Made by a program: the position numbers and the translations under genes. A stretch of 64,000 nucleotides of DNA from Sphingopyxis sp. L1A2A (lineage in GTDB: Bacteria > Pseudomonadota > Alphaproteobacteria > Sphingomonadales > Sphingomonadaceae). Below the pieces are notes generated by a model. The model was not told the DNA's origin. It did no database searches and saw only the letters and a list, made by a program, of their open reading frames with translations. Of the stretch, positions 56,463 to 64,000 are shown piece after piece (within the stretch, counting starts at the first letter, position 1; every line of letters starts with the position of its first letter). The stretch covers positions 1 to 64,000 of the forward strand of contig NZ_SCOT01000007.1 of NCBI RefSeq assembly GCF_005502465.1, read 5' to 3'.

Positions 56463-57323
56463 ATGCCAGATTCGACCATCTCAAATTCTCCCTTGCCCGG
56501 TCTCTATATCGTCGCGACCCCCATCGGCAACCTCGGCGACATCACCGCCCGCGCCGGGGCGACGCTGGCGCGCGCCGACGTGATCGCGGCGGAGGATACC
56601 CGCGTCACGGCGAAGCTGCTTTCACATCTTGGATTGCGTGTGCCGATGACCCCCTATCACGATCATAGCGACGAACGCACCCGCGCCGCGCTGGTTGCGC
56701 GGATGGCGGACGACGTGGTGGTTTTGGTGTCGGACGCGGGAACGCCGCTGATTTCCGACCCCGGGTACAAGCTGGTCCGCGATGCGCGCGCCGCCGGGCG
56801 GCATGTCACCACCCTGCCCGGCCCGTGCGCCGCCATCGCCGCGATCACCCTGTCGGGGCTGCCCAGCGACCGCTTCCTGTTTGCCGGATTCCTGCCGTCA
56901 AAGGCCAAGGCGCGCGCCGACACGCTCGCCGAATTTGCAGGGCTGCGCGCCACGCTGGTGTTTTACGAAAGCGGGCCGCGCCTCGCCTCCGCGCTGACCG
57001 CGCTCGCCGCCGGGCTGGGCGACCGCGACGCCGCGGTCGCGCGCGAGATCAGCAAGCTGTTCGAGGAATGTGTCACCGGCACCCTGACCGAGCTCGCCGC
57101 ACGCTACACCGACGCGCCACCAAAAGGCGAGATCGTCATCGTCGTCGGCCCGCCCGGCGAAGCGGTGCCCGAGCAAGCCGACGACGCGGCGCTCGACGCC
57201 GCGCTGCGCGCGGCGATGGCCGACAAGCCGGTCGCGCAGGCGGCGAAGGCGGTCGCCAAACGCTTCGGGCTCGATCGCCACGACATTTATGCCCGCGCCC
57301 TGACGCTGAAAGACGCCGGTTGA
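56463..57323 (+). CDS. rsmI: 16S rRNA (cytidine(1402)-2'-O)-methyltransferase
   Basis: It methylates the ribose of C1402 in 16S rRNA with SAM. The 286-residue tetrapyrrole-methylase-fold protein has GLYIVATPIGNLGDITARA, VSDAGTPLISDPG and GLPSDRFLFAGFLP. It is followed by yraN with overlapping codons and by gshB, and is divergent from the lipoprotein gene above, the usual order in alphaproteobacteria. Confidence 0.96.
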   Translation: MPDSTISNSPLPGLYIVATPIGNLGDITARAGATLARADVIAAEDTRVTAKLLSHLGLRVPMTPYHDHSDERTRAALVARMADDVVVLVSDAGTPLISDPGYKLVRDARAAGRHVTTLPGPCAAIAAITLSGLPSDRFLFAGFLPSKAKARADTLAEFAGLRATLVFYESGPRLASALTALAAGLGDRDAAVAREISKLFEECVTGTLTELAARYTDAPPKGEIVIVVGPPGEAVPEQADDAALDAALRAAMADKPVAQAAKAVAKRFGLDRHDIYARALTLKDAG

Positions 57324-57670
57324 AGCGCGCCGCGGCCGAAGCGCGCGGTCGCAAGGCCGAGCGCCGCGCCGCATGGTGGCTGCGCCTCCACGGCTGGCGC
57401 ATCTTGGGCGAGCGGCTGCGCGTTGCGGCGGGCGAGGTCGACCTGGTCGCGCGGCGTGGCCGCATCATTGCCTTCATCGAGGTGAAATGGCGCGAACGCC
57501 CCGAGGATCTCGACCTCGCCATCGACCAATATCGCCTGCGCCGGGTCGCTGCGGCGGCGGAAATGCTCAGCCCCCGCTTCGCCCGGCCGCAGGACGACAT
57601 CCGCATCGACGTGATGCTCCTTGCGCCCGGGCGCCTGCCACGCCATCTGGTCCATGTCTGGCAACCCTGA
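57320..57670 (+). CDS. yraN: UPF0102 (YraN family) nuclease-like protein
   Basis: A 116-residue protein with GWRILGERLRVAAGEVDLVA and IIAFIEVKWR, the D/E-x-K core of restriction-endonuclease-like folds. The start is probably TTG at 57320, overlapping the rsmI stop TGA; no ATG is available before the conserved part. Role in DNA uptake or repair is suspected for the family but unproven. Confidence 0.88.
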   Translation: MKRAAAEARGRKAERRAAWWLRLHGWRILGERLRVAAGEVDLVARRGRIIAFIEVKWRERPEDLDLAIDQYRLRRVAAAAEMLSPRFARPQDDIRIDVMLLAPGRLPRHLVHVWQP

Positions 57671-57680
57671 GGAATATGGA

Positions 57681-58631
57681 ATGACCCTGCGCGCCGCGGT
57701 GCAAATGGACCCGATGGACGGCATCAACATCGGGGGCGACAGCAGCTTTGCCCTGATGCTCAAGGCGCTCGAACGCGGTTACACCCTCTATCATTACGAC
57801 GTCCGCGGGCTGACGTGGGAGGCCGGGCGGCTGACGACAAAGGCGCATCGTGTACTCGACGTGCAGCGCGAGGCCGGGGCGCATTATCGCTTCGGCGATC
57901 AGCTCACCCTCGACCTCGGCCGCGACATCGATGTCGTGCTGATGCGGCAGGATCCGCCTTTCGACCTCGGTTACCTCACCGGCACCTGGCTGCTCGAACG
58001 GATCGCGGGCGAGACATTGGTGGTCAACGACCCCGTCTCGGTGCGCAACGCGCCCGAAAAGGTGTTTGTGCTCGACTTCCCCGAATATATGCCGCCGACG
58101 ATGGTCACCCGCGATCTCGACGCGGTGAAGGATTTTCAGGCGCGTTATGGCGCGGTTGTCATCAAGCCGCTGCACGGCAATGGCGGCAAGGCGGTGTTCC
58201 GCATCGACGCCGACGGCAGCAATTTGGGCGCGCTGGTCGAACTGTTCGGACAGGTGTGGCCCGAACCCTTCATGGTCCAGCAATTCCTGCCCAGCGTGTC
58301 GCAGGGCGACAAACGCATCGTACTGATCGACGGCGAAGTCGCGGGCGCGATCAACCGCAAGCCCGGCGAAGGCGAATTCCGCTCGAACCTCGCGGTCGGG
58401 GGTTTCGCCGAAGCCACTGTGCTGACGCCGCGCGAACAGGAAATCTGCGCCGTGCTCGGCCCACAGCTGCGCGAGCGCGGCTTGGTCTTTGTCGGCATCG
58501 ACGTGATCGGCGGCGAATGGCTGACCGAAATCAACGTCACCTCGCCCACCGGGATCGTCGCGATCGACCGGTTCAACAACAGCGATACGGCGGGGATGAT
58601 CTGGGACGCGATCGTCCGGCGGATCGGCTGA
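57681..58631 (+). CDS. gshB: Glutathione synthetase
   Basis: It joins gamma-glutamylcysteine and glycine using ATP. The 316-residue ATP-grasp enzyme shows LMRQDPPFDLGYLTGTWLLE, VIKPLHGNGGKAVFRI, FLPSVSQGDKRIVLI and EINVTSPTGIVAIDRF. GAGGAATATGGA precedes ATG 57681, 10 bases after the yraN stop. Standard GshB length. Confidence 0.97.
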   Translation: MTLRAAVQMDPMDGINIGGDSSFALMLKALERGYTLYHYDVRGLTWEAGRLTTKAHRVLDVQREAGAHYRFGDQLTLDLGRDIDVVLMRQDPPFDLGYLTGTWLLERIAGETLVVNDPVSVRNAPEKVFVLDFPEYMPPTMVTRDLDAVKDFQARYGAVVIKPLHGNGGKAVFRIDADGSNLGALVELFGQVWPEPFMVQQFLPSVSQGDKRIVLIDGEVAGAINRKPGEGEFRSNLAVGGFAEATVLTPREQEICAVLGPQLRERGLVFVGIDVIGGEWLTEINVTSPTGIVAIDRFNNSDTAGMIWDAIVRRIG

Positions 58632-58643
58632 TAGCGATGTTTT

Positions 58644-58739
58644 CGTCATTGCGAGCGAAGCGAAGCAATCTCCAGCCATCGACCCCAAGTAACCTCGATA
58701 GCTGGAGATTGCTTCGTCGCTCCGCTCCTCGCAATGACG
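58644..58739. repeat. Palindromic repeat, CGTCATTGCGAG family (copy 1)
   Basis: A 96-base imperfect palindrome begins CGTCATTGCGAG and ends CTCGCAATGACG, with inner arms AAGCAATCTCCAGC and GCTGGAGATTGCTTCG. It lies between gshB and dedA. A second copy of the same size lies at 63610-63705. Confidence 0.85.
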
Positions 58740-58779
58740 GGTTTGGATCGGTTTGCCGACCCAGCGCGTTACGCACCGC

Positions 58780-59388
58780 ATGACCGATTTCATCCTGAAT
58801 CTGATCCAGAGTTGGGGCTATATGGGGATATTCATCCTCATGGTCCTGGAAAATGTCTTTCCGCCGATCCCGTCCGAAGTCATCATGGGCCTCGGCGGCA
58901 TCGCGGTGGCCAAAGGCCATTTCGATTTCTGGACCCTCGTCGCGGTCGCGGTCGCCGGAACGACCGTGGGCAATTGGGTGTGGTACGGCATCGGCCGCTG
59001 GATCGGCTATGAACGGCTCAAGCCCTTTATCGATCGCCGCGGCCGCTGGCTGACGCTGGATTGGGCGGAGGTCGAGCGGCTGCACATATTCTTCCTGAAA
59101 CACGGCCCCGGCATCGTGTTTGTCGCGCGCTTCCTGCCCGTCGCGCGCACGATGGTGTCGCTGCCCGCGGGCATGGTGAAGATGAACCAGGCGAAATTCC
59201 TGGCTTGGACCGCGGCGGGATCGACGATCTGGATCACCGCGCTGGCGGGGGCGGGCAATTGGTTCGGCGGCAAATTCGCCAATATGGATGCGTTCGTCGG
59301 CCCGGTGGCGCTCGTCGCAATCGGGTCGCTGGTGCTGCTGTATTTCTATCGGGTGATTACGTGGACGCCGAAGCCGCGCGAACACTGA
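58780..59388 (+). CDS. DedA family membrane protein
   Basis: The 202-residue protein has the family box ENVFPPIPSEVIMGLGG, the second motif FLPVARTMVSLPAGMVKM with its Arg and Pro, and about five hydrophobic segments. DedA/VTT proteins act in lipid carrier or phospholipid flipping. ATG 58780 is chosen by homology over 58753. Confidence 0.92.
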   Translation: MTDFILNLIQSWGYMGIFILMVLENVFPPIPSEVIMGLGGIAVAKGHFDFWTLVAVAVAGTTVGNWVWYGIGRWIGYERLKPFIDRRGRWLTLDWAEVERLHIFFLKHGPGIVFVARFLPVARTMVSLPAGMVKMNQAKFLAWTAAGSTIWITALAGAGNWFGGKFANMDAFVGPVALVAIGSLVLLYFYRVITWTPKPREH

Positions 59389-59395
59389 CCATCTC

Positions 59396-59464
59396 ACCGT
59401 AGCCCTGAGCTTGTCGAAGGGCGCCTCACTGAGAAGCGCCCTTCGACAAGCTCAGGGCTACGGT
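59396..59464. repeat. Palindromic repeat, CCCTTCGACAAGCTCAGGGC family
   Basis: A near-perfect inverted repeat with arms of about 29 bases (starting ACCGTAGCCCTGAGCTTGTC) and a 10-base centre. It lies between the convergent dedA and xerC genes, and may serve as a two-way terminator although no T run is present. Confidence 0.88.
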
Positions 59465-59470
59465 TTGCGA

Positions 59471-60364
59471 CTAACCCGCCCGCGGATGCGCGCTGCGATA
59501 AATATCGAGCAGATGCGCGGCGTCGACCGCGGTATAGACCTGTGTCGATGCCAGGCTGGCATGACCGAGCAATTCCTGCAAACTGCGTAAATCGGCCCCG
59601 CCCGCCAGCAAATGCGTCGCGAAACTGTGGCGCAGCGCGTGCGGCGTCGTGCGTTCGGACAGCCCCAGCGCGCGCCGCGCCGTCCGCACGCTGGCGCGCA
59701 CCACCCCGGGCGCCAGCGGCCCGCCGCGCGCGCCAAGGAACAGCGGCGCGTCCTTCGCGATCGGATAGGGGCAGGCCTCGACATAGCGCGTCACGGCGTT
59801 GGCGACGGCGGGCAGGATCGGCACGACCCGTGTCTTGGCCCGCTTGCCGGTAACGCGCAGCGTCTCACCCAGCGGTAGCGCGGCGCCGGTCAGCCCCAGC
59901 GCCTCGCCGATCCGCAGCCCGGCGCCGTAAAGCAGCAGCAGCAACGCGAAATCGCGCGCGCCAGTCCAGCCCTGCCGCGCATTGTCCTCGACATCCTGCG
60001 CCAGCGCGAGCGCCTCGGTGGGCGAAACCGGGCGCGGCAGCCCCTTCTTGACCCGCGGCCCGCGCAGCGGCGGCACGCTGGCCCCCGAACCGCCGACAAA
60101 GCGCAAGAAACCGCGCAGCGCCGAAAGCTCGCGCGCCGCCGATGCATTGCCCAGCCCTTCGGCGCGGCGATCGGCGAGATAGGCGCGCAGGTCATTGGGG
60201 GTCAGTTTGGTAAGCATCGGGCCATCGACGGCGCCGCCGCGATGTTCGGACAGAAAGGCGCAGAAGCGTTCGGCCGTCGCCATATAGGCGCGGCGCGTAT
60301 GCTCCGACCGGCGCTTTTCGTGCGCCAGATGGGCATCCCAGTCGCGGATAATATCTGAAGCCAA
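59471..60364 (-). CDS. xerC: Tyrosine recombinase XerC
   Basis: It resolves chromosome dimers at dif together with XerD. The 297 residues have the core-binding domain (HEKRRSEHTRRAYMATAERF) and the catalytic set: Arg in GAGLRIGEALGL, His and Arg in PHALRHSFATHLL, His in ELLGHASLASTQ and Tyr in QVYTAVD. No ATG fits; TTG 60364 (LASDIIRDWD) with GAAGGG upstream is the likely start. Further upstream the frame runs through a palindromic repeat and is not coding. Confidence 0.93.
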   Translation of the reverse strand: MASDIIRDWDAHLAHEKRRSEHTRRAYMATAERFCAFLSEHRGGAVDGPMLTKLTPNDLRAYLADRRAEGLGNASAARELSALRGFLRFVGGSGASVPPLRGPRVKKGLPRPVSPTEALALAQDVEDNARQGWTGARDFALLLLLYGAGLRIGEALGLTGAALPLGETLRVTGKRAKTRVVPILPAVANAVTRYVEACPYPIAKDAPLFLGARGGPLAPGVVRASVRTARRALGLSERTTPHALRHSFATHLLAGGADLRSLQELLGHASLASTQVYTAVDAAHLLDIYRSAHPRAG

Positions 60365-60380
60365 AAGCCGCCCTTCAAAT

Positions 60381-60454
60381 CCGTTCGTGTCGAGCGAAGT
60401 CGAGACACGTTGGCGCCGCGTTGCGCGTCCCTCGACTTCGCTCGGGACGAACGG
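60381..60454. repeat. Palindromic repeat, CCGTTCGTGTCGAGCGAAGTC family
   Basis: Arms CCGTTCGTGTCGAGCGAAGT and ACTTCGCTCGGGACGAACGG face each other across a GC-rich centre between hemW and xerC, directly before the xerC ribosome site. The outer CCGTTCGT box also appears in the element next to mltG. Confidence 0.8.
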
Positions 60455-60464
60455 TGCGGGGAGA

Positions 60465-61610
60465 CTAGTGCGTTTTGACCACCTCGGAAAGGATGCTGTC
60501 GAGCAGGAGAATACCGCTGTCGGTGACCGCCAGCCGGTCACCCTCCCCTTCCATCAGTCCCTGATCGACCAACCGCACCACCGCATCGGCATCGACAAAC
60601 GCCTCGCGCCCCAGCCCGCTTCGCATCTCGATCCGCGCCAGGTCGATGCCCTCGGTCAACCGCAACCCCATCAGCATCGCCTCGGTCGCGCGTTCGTGCG
60701 CGGGCAGATCGTTCTCGACCTTTAACCCATGCCCGTTGCGCTCGACCGCCGCGATGAAATTTTCGGGCTTCTTGTGCCGTTCGGTCGCCTGTCCCAACCG
60801 CCGCCCATGCGCGCCGGGACCGACGCCGGCATAATCGGCGTAGCGCCAGTAGGCGAGGTTGTGGCGGCTCTCCTGGCCGACCCGGGCATGGTTCGACACC
60901 TCGTAGCGCGGCAGGCCCGCGGCGCTTGTCGTCGCCTGCGTGGCGTCGAACAGATCGGCGGCGGCATCGCCGTCCGGGATGGTGAGGTCACCCTTCGCCG
61001 CCAGCGTGGCAAAGCGCGTGCCGGGCTCGATCGTCAGCTGGTAGAGCGAGAGATGATCGGTGCCGAGCGCCAGCGCGCCCGCCAGCTCGTTTTCCCATGC
61101 CGCCATCGTCTGGCCGGGGCGCGCATAGATCAGGTCGAAGCTGACGCGCGCGAAATGCTCCTGCGCCGTCGCAATCGCGCGCCGCGCCTCGCCTTCGCTG
61201 TGCGCGCGACCCAAAAATTCAAGCACTTCGGTATCGAAGCTCTGAACCCCGATCGACACACGGTTGACCCCGGCGGCGGCCAGATCGGCAAAATTGGCAA
61301 CCTCGACCGAGTTCGGGTTTGCTTCCAGCGTGATCTCGACGTCATCGGTCAAACCCCACTCCGCCTCAGCCGCTGCAATCACCGCCGCAACGGTCGCGGG
61401 CGGCATCAGGCTGGGCGTCCCCCCACCGAAAAAGATCGACCCGACACGGCGATCGGGCAGCAACGCCGCCTCATGCCGCAGATCGGCGAGCAGCGCATCG
61501 CGCCACACAGCCTGATCGACACGATCGCGGACATGGCTGTTGAAGTCGCAATAGGGGCATTTCGACACGCAAAATGGCCAATGGACATAAAGGGCGAGCG
61601 GTTCGGGCAT
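60465..61610 (-). CDS. hemW: Radical SAM haem chaperone HemW
   Basis: The 381-residue protein has the radical SAM cluster motif WPFCVSKCPYCDFNSH (Cys-x3-Cys-x2-Cys), GGGTPSLMP and NRVSIGVQSFD. The Cys just before the x3 spacing and the C-terminal domain mark HemW, which inserts haem into respiratory enzymes, rather than HemN. ATG 61610 begins MPEPLALYVHW. It follows rdgB in the conserved rph-rdgB-hemW order. Confidence 0.94.
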   Translation of the reverse strand: MPEPLALYVHWPFCVSKCPYCDFNSHVRDRVDQAVWRDALLADLRHEAALLPDRRVGSIFFGGGTPSLMPPATVAAVIAAAEAEWGLTDDVEITLEANPNSVEVANFADLAAAGVNRVSIGVQSFDTEVLEFLGRAHSEGEARRAIATAQEHFARVSFDLIYARPGQTMAAWENELAGALALGTDHLSLYQLTIEPGTRFATLAAKGDLTIPDGDAAADLFDATQATTSAAGLPRYEVSNHARVGQESRHNLAYWRYADYAGVGPGAHGRRLGQATERHKKPENFIAAVERNGHGLKVENDLPAHERATEAMLMGLRLTEGIDLARIEMRSGLGREAFVDADAVVRLVDQGLMEGEGDRLAVTDSGILLLDSILSEVVKTH

Positions 61611-61646
61611 GGGCGAGGGTATAAGCTCAACTCGATAAGATATCAC

Positions 61647-61734
61647 GTCGCCCCCGCGCAGGCGGGGGCCGCTATCGGTTTAAACGGCTACGAAGGGCAA
61701 AACCTCCAGCGGCCCCCGCCTGCGCGGGGGCGAC
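61647..61734. repeat. Palindromic repeat with GCCCCCGC(A/G)GGCGGGGGC arms
   Basis: GTCGCCCCCGCGCAGGCGGG and its inverted copy flank a 34-base centre between rdgB and hemW. Each arm is itself a short palindrome (CCCCCGCGCAGGCGGGGG), so several hairpins are possible. It differs from the other families in the window. Confidence 0.85.
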
Positions 61735-61738
61735 TGAT

Positions 61739-62362
61739 TCAAAACATCCCCGCCACCAGCTTCGCAAACGCGTCGGCGCGGTGACTTATCGCATGTTTTT
61801 CCGCCGGATCGATTTCGGCGTAAGTCAGTAACTTGCTAGCCGGAACGAACACCGGATCGTAACCGAACCCCAGCAGCCCGCGCGGCGGCCACGTCAGGCT
61901 GCCTTGCGCTCGCCCCTCGAACACCTCGGCATGGCCGTCGGGCCAGGCGAGCGCGAGGGTACAGACGAAACAGGCGCTGCGGTCGACGTCCGGCCCCTGC
62001 TCGGCGAGCAGGCCTTCTACCTTGCCCATCGCCATATACCAGTCGCGGCCCGGCGGACCTTCAAACGCCTGCCGTTCGGCCCAGTCGGCGGTGTAAACGC
62101 CCGGGCGCCCGCCCAGCGCCGCGACTTCGAGTCCGCTGTCGTCGGCCAGCGCGGGCAGCCCCGCCGCCGACGCACTCGCATGCGCTTTGAGCAGCGCATT
62201 GTCGCGGAACGTCGTGCCCGTCTCATCAGGCTCGGGCAGGCCTAGGTCGCCCGCCGACACCGGGTCGATGCCGAAGGGTTCGAGCAGCGCGCGAATTTCG
62301 CGCACCTTGCCCGCATTGTGGCTGGCGATGACAAGACGGCCGGGGGTGAGTTTGCGGGTCAT
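61739..62362 (-). CDS. rdgB: XTP/dITP pyrophosphatase (RdgB/HAM1)
   Basis: It removes non-canonical purine triphosphates from the nucleotide pool. The 207 residues contain [29 protein letters not shown], the region GVYTADWAE and the C-terminal FGYDPVFVP and ISHRADAF. The ATG overlaps the stop of the DUF559 gene (ATGA), so translation may be coupled to that inserted gene. Confidence 0.96.
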   Translation of the reverse strand: MTRKLTPGRLVIASHNAGKVREIRALLEPFGIDPVSAGDLGLPEPDETGTTFRDNALLKAHASASAAGLPALADDSGLEVAALGGRPGVYTADWAERQAFEGPPGRDWYMAMGKVEGLLAEQGPDVDRSACFVCTLALAWPDGHAEVFEGRAQGSLTWPPRGLLGFGYDPVFVPASKLLTYAEIDPAEKHAISHRADAFAKLVAGMF

Positions 62363-62760
62363 AAAGCCCTCTCCCCTTGGGAGAGGGTTGGGTGAGGGGT
62401 TCCGCCGTCGGCGATCGTGGCCAAATGTCCGCGCAAATCCTCCAACACGCCCTCCAGATTGCCCATGATGTCGTTGTTCCAGTATCGAATGACGTGATAG
62501 CCGGCTGCTTGCAAACTAGCTGTGCGGCTCGCATCCGCAGCGCTGTCTGCATGCTGCCCACCGTCAGCTTCGACGATGATCCGCAACTCTTCGCAGAGGA
62601 AATCGGCAATGAACCCGGCAACCGGTGACTGTCGGCGAAATTTGAGGCCGAGAAACTGACGCGCGCGCAATACTTGCCAGAGCTTCTTCTCGGCATCGGT
62701 TTCGTGGCGCCGCAATTTGCGGGCAATACCCGTTGACGGCTTGTGCTGCTTTGGCGTCAC
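62359..62760 (-). CDS. DUF559 endonuclease-like protein
   Basis: This 133-residue protein has the Vsr-like fold: [33 protein letters not shown], the acidic and Gln residues in [12 protein letters not shown], and [15 protein letters not shown]. The start is GTG with GAGGGGAT close upstream. Its last 12 residues ([12 protein letters not shown]) are encoded by a palindromic repeat. It separates rph from rdgB, which are usually adjacent, and may be a mobile nuclease. Confidence 0.85.
   Translation of the reverse strand: MTPKQHKPSTGIARKLRRHETDAEKKLWQVLRARQFLGLKFRRQSPVAGFIADFLCEELRIIVEADGGQHADSAADASRTASLQAAGYHVIRYWNNDIMGNLEGVLEDLRGHLATIADGGTPHPTLSQGERAL
62368..62388. repeat. Short palindrome inside the DUF559 3' end
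   Basis: CCCTCTCCCCTTGGGAGAGGG is followed by TTGGGTGAGGGG. The latter has an inverted partner CCCCTCACC at about 62763, just upstream of the DUF559 start. The palindrome encodes the protein C-terminus. Confidence 0.7.
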
Positions 62761-62807
62761 ATCCCCTCACCTGCTGCGACTAGCCAGCAAGCTGCCAAGT
62801 CTCGCTT

Positions 62808-62826
62808 CCTCTCCCGCCGGGAGAGG
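62808..62826. repeat. Short palindrome between rph and DUF559
   Basis: CCTCTCCCGCCGGGAGAGG, directly after the rph stop codon, is similar to the palindrome at the other end of the DUF559 gene. It could also act as the rph transcript hairpin. Confidence 0.7.
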
Positions 62827-62832
62827 AAATTA

Positions 62833-63549
62833 TTACCGCCCCGTCGCCTTGTCCTGCGCCGCGAAAATTTCGGTGCAGCCGATGCGCGCCAGGCGCAGCA
62901 GGCGAAGCAGGCCTTCTTCGTCATAGGTCGCGCCCTCGGCGCTCGCTTGCACTTCGACGATCTGGCCGCGGCCGGTCAGCACGAAATTGCCGTCGGCCTC
63001 GGCCACCGAATCCTCGTCATAATCCAGGTCGAGCACCGGCGTGCCGTTGTAGATGCCGCACGAAATCGCACCGACCTTGTCCTCGATCGGATCCTCGGCA
63101 ATCGCCTGGGTTTCGAGCAGCTTGTCGACCGCGATCCGCAGCGCGACCCACGCGCCCGAAATCGACGCGGTGCGGGTGCCGCCATCGGCCTGAATCACGT
63201 CGCAATCGATGATGATCTGCCGCTCGCCCAGCTTCTTCATATCGACCACGGCGCGCAAGCTGCGTCCGATAAGCCGCTGAATTTCCTGGGTCCGTCCCGA
63301 CTGCTTGCCCTTCGCCGCTTCGCGGCTGCCGCGGGTGTGCGTCGCGCGGGGCAGCATGCCATATTCGGCGGTGACCCACCCCTGCCCCTTGCCGCGCAGG
63401 AACGGCGGCACCTTTTCATCGACGCTGGCGGTCACCAGCACCTTGGTATTGCCAAAGCTGACCAGCACGCTGCCCTCGGCATGGATGGTAAAGGCGGTTT
63501 CGATGGCGATGGGGCGCATCTGATCGGGGGCGCGGCCGGATGGGCGCAT
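62833..63549 (-). CDS. rph: Ribonuclease PH
   Basis: It trims tRNA 3' ends by phosphorolysis. The 238 residues include [48 protein letters not shown], and the catalytic acidic region [20 protein letters not shown] and [22 protein letters not shown] precedes ATG 63549; the frame extends upstream only through a repeat. It is divergent from hrcA, as in most alphaproteobacteria. Confidence 0.96.
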   Translation of the reverse strand: MRPSGRAPDQMRPIAIETAFTIHAEGSVLVSFGNTKVLVTASVDEKVPPFLRGKGQGWVTAEYGMLPRATHTRGSREAAKGKQSGRTQEIQRLIGRSLRAVVDMKKLGERQIIIDCDVIQADGGTRTASISGAWVALRIAVDKLLETQAIAEDPIEDKVGAISCGIYNGTPVLDLDYDEDSVAEADGNFVLTGRGQIVEVQASAEGATYDEEGLLRLLRLARIGCTEIFAAQDKATGR

Positions 63550-63609
63550 GGGGGATTCTCCTGTGATGGTGTGCGGCGCGCTTAGCGGGGTTGGCCCGTC
63601 TCCGCCACC

Positions 63610-63705
63610 CGTCATTGCGAGGAGCGCAGCGACGAAGCAATCTCCAGCCATCGATGTCATCTTACGCCGATGGCTGGAGATTGCTTCGCTTCGCTCGCAA
63701 CGACG
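63610..63705. repeat. Palindromic repeat, CGTCATTGCGAG family (copy 2)
   Basis: The same 96-base family as 58644-58739, in the rph-hrcA divergent region, with arms CGTCATTGCGAGGAGCGCAG and GCTGGAGATTGCTTCG. It may influence the promoters of both genes. Confidence 0.85.
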
Positions 63706-63754
63706 GCAAAGGCGAATGCTTGCCCCCACGCCCGCGCGTCCCTAAATCCTCCCC

Positions 63755-64000
63755 ATGACCACCGCGCCGATCACCGAACTCACCACGCGCGCCCGCGACG
63801 TGTTCCGGCTGGTCGTCGACGCCTATCTCGAGACCGGCCAGCCCGTCGGGTCGCGGACCTTGTCGAAGCTCGCCGCGCTCAACCTCTCTCCCGCGTCGAT
63901 CCGCAACGTCATGCAGGATCTGGAAGAATTCGGCCTCCTCGCCAGCCCGCACACCAGCGCGGGGCGCCTGCCGACCGAACAGGGGCTGCGCCTGTTCGTC
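63755..64000 (+). CDS. hrcA: Heat-inducible transcription repressor HrcA (5' part)
   Basis: The first 82 residues are visible: [26 protein letters not shown] and [18 protein letters not shown] form the N-terminal winged helix that binds CIRCE operators and represses groESL/dnaK-type genes. The window ends inside the gene. No CIRCE sequence was recognised upstream of its start. The gene order hrcA divergent from rph supports the call. Confidence 0.94.
   Translation, partial: MTTAPITELTTRARDVFRLVVDAYLETGQPVGSRTLSKLAALNLSPASIRNVMQDLEEFGLLASPHTSAGRLPTEQGLRLFV

Overview
The window looks like chromosomal DNA of a sphingomonad alphaproteobacterium, most likely Sphingopyxis or a close relative. The grounds are high GC, the TonB receptor and LVIVD protein content, the palindromic repeats built around CCCTTCGACAAGCTCAGGGC, and the housekeeping order hrcA / rph-rdgB-hemW / xerC. 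The genus is an inference; no search was run.

Region 1 (1-3.7 kb) is the end of an integrated element. A tyrosine integrase sits next to the 3' end of a tRNA-Thr(CGT) gene. It is followed on the same strand by a small sigma-region-4-like protein and a one-chain nucleotidyltransferase-HEPN protein. A MucR/Ros regulator with a degenerate zinc finger lies beyond.

Region 2 (3.7-37.5 kb), between tRNA-Thr and tRNA-Met, is a catabolic block of about 34 kb. Its core encodes a complete route from kynurenine-type compounds through 3-hydroxyanthranilate to pyruvate and acetyl-CoA. The enzymes are kynureninase, 3-hydroxyanthranilate 3,4-dioxygenase, aminocarboxymuconate semialdehyde decarboxylase, aminomuconate semialdehyde dehydrogenase, RidA-type aminomuconate deaminase, oxalocrotonate decarboxylase, oxopentenoate hydratase, hydroxyoxovalerate aldolase and acylating acetaldehyde dehydrogenase. 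Fourteen genes from a TauE/SafE permease to the aldolase form one tightly coupled minus-strand operon, which also carries an ABC transporter, a VOC protein, an alpha/beta hydrolase and a possibly Tat-exported FAA hydrolase. A LysR regulator is divergent from the decarboxylase gene. A second operon holds a ThDP enzyme, a second aldehyde dehydrogenase, kynureninase and an amino acid permease. The block ends with two TonB receptors, two paralogous secreted LVIVD-repeat proteins, a lipoprotein, an AAHS-type transporter, a second FAA hydrolase and two aspartate-dehydrogenase-like proteins. No tryptophan dioxygenase, recognised formamidase or kynurenine monooxygenase is present, so the imported substrate and the first steps are open questions.

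Region 3 (37.8-64 kb) is mostly core genome: 2H phosphoesterase, peroxiredoxin, MltG, FabF, AcpP, UvrB, IF-3 (with an apparent AUA start), RsmI, YraN, glutathione synthetase, DedA, XerC, HemW, RdgB, RNase PH and the start of HrcA. A small accessory patch after uvrB carries a predicted RHH-RAMA protein and a HicAB toxin-antitoxin pair. Several palindromic intergenic repeats of three or four families lie between these genes, and a DUF559 endonuclease gene bounded by palindromes is inserted between rph and rdgB.
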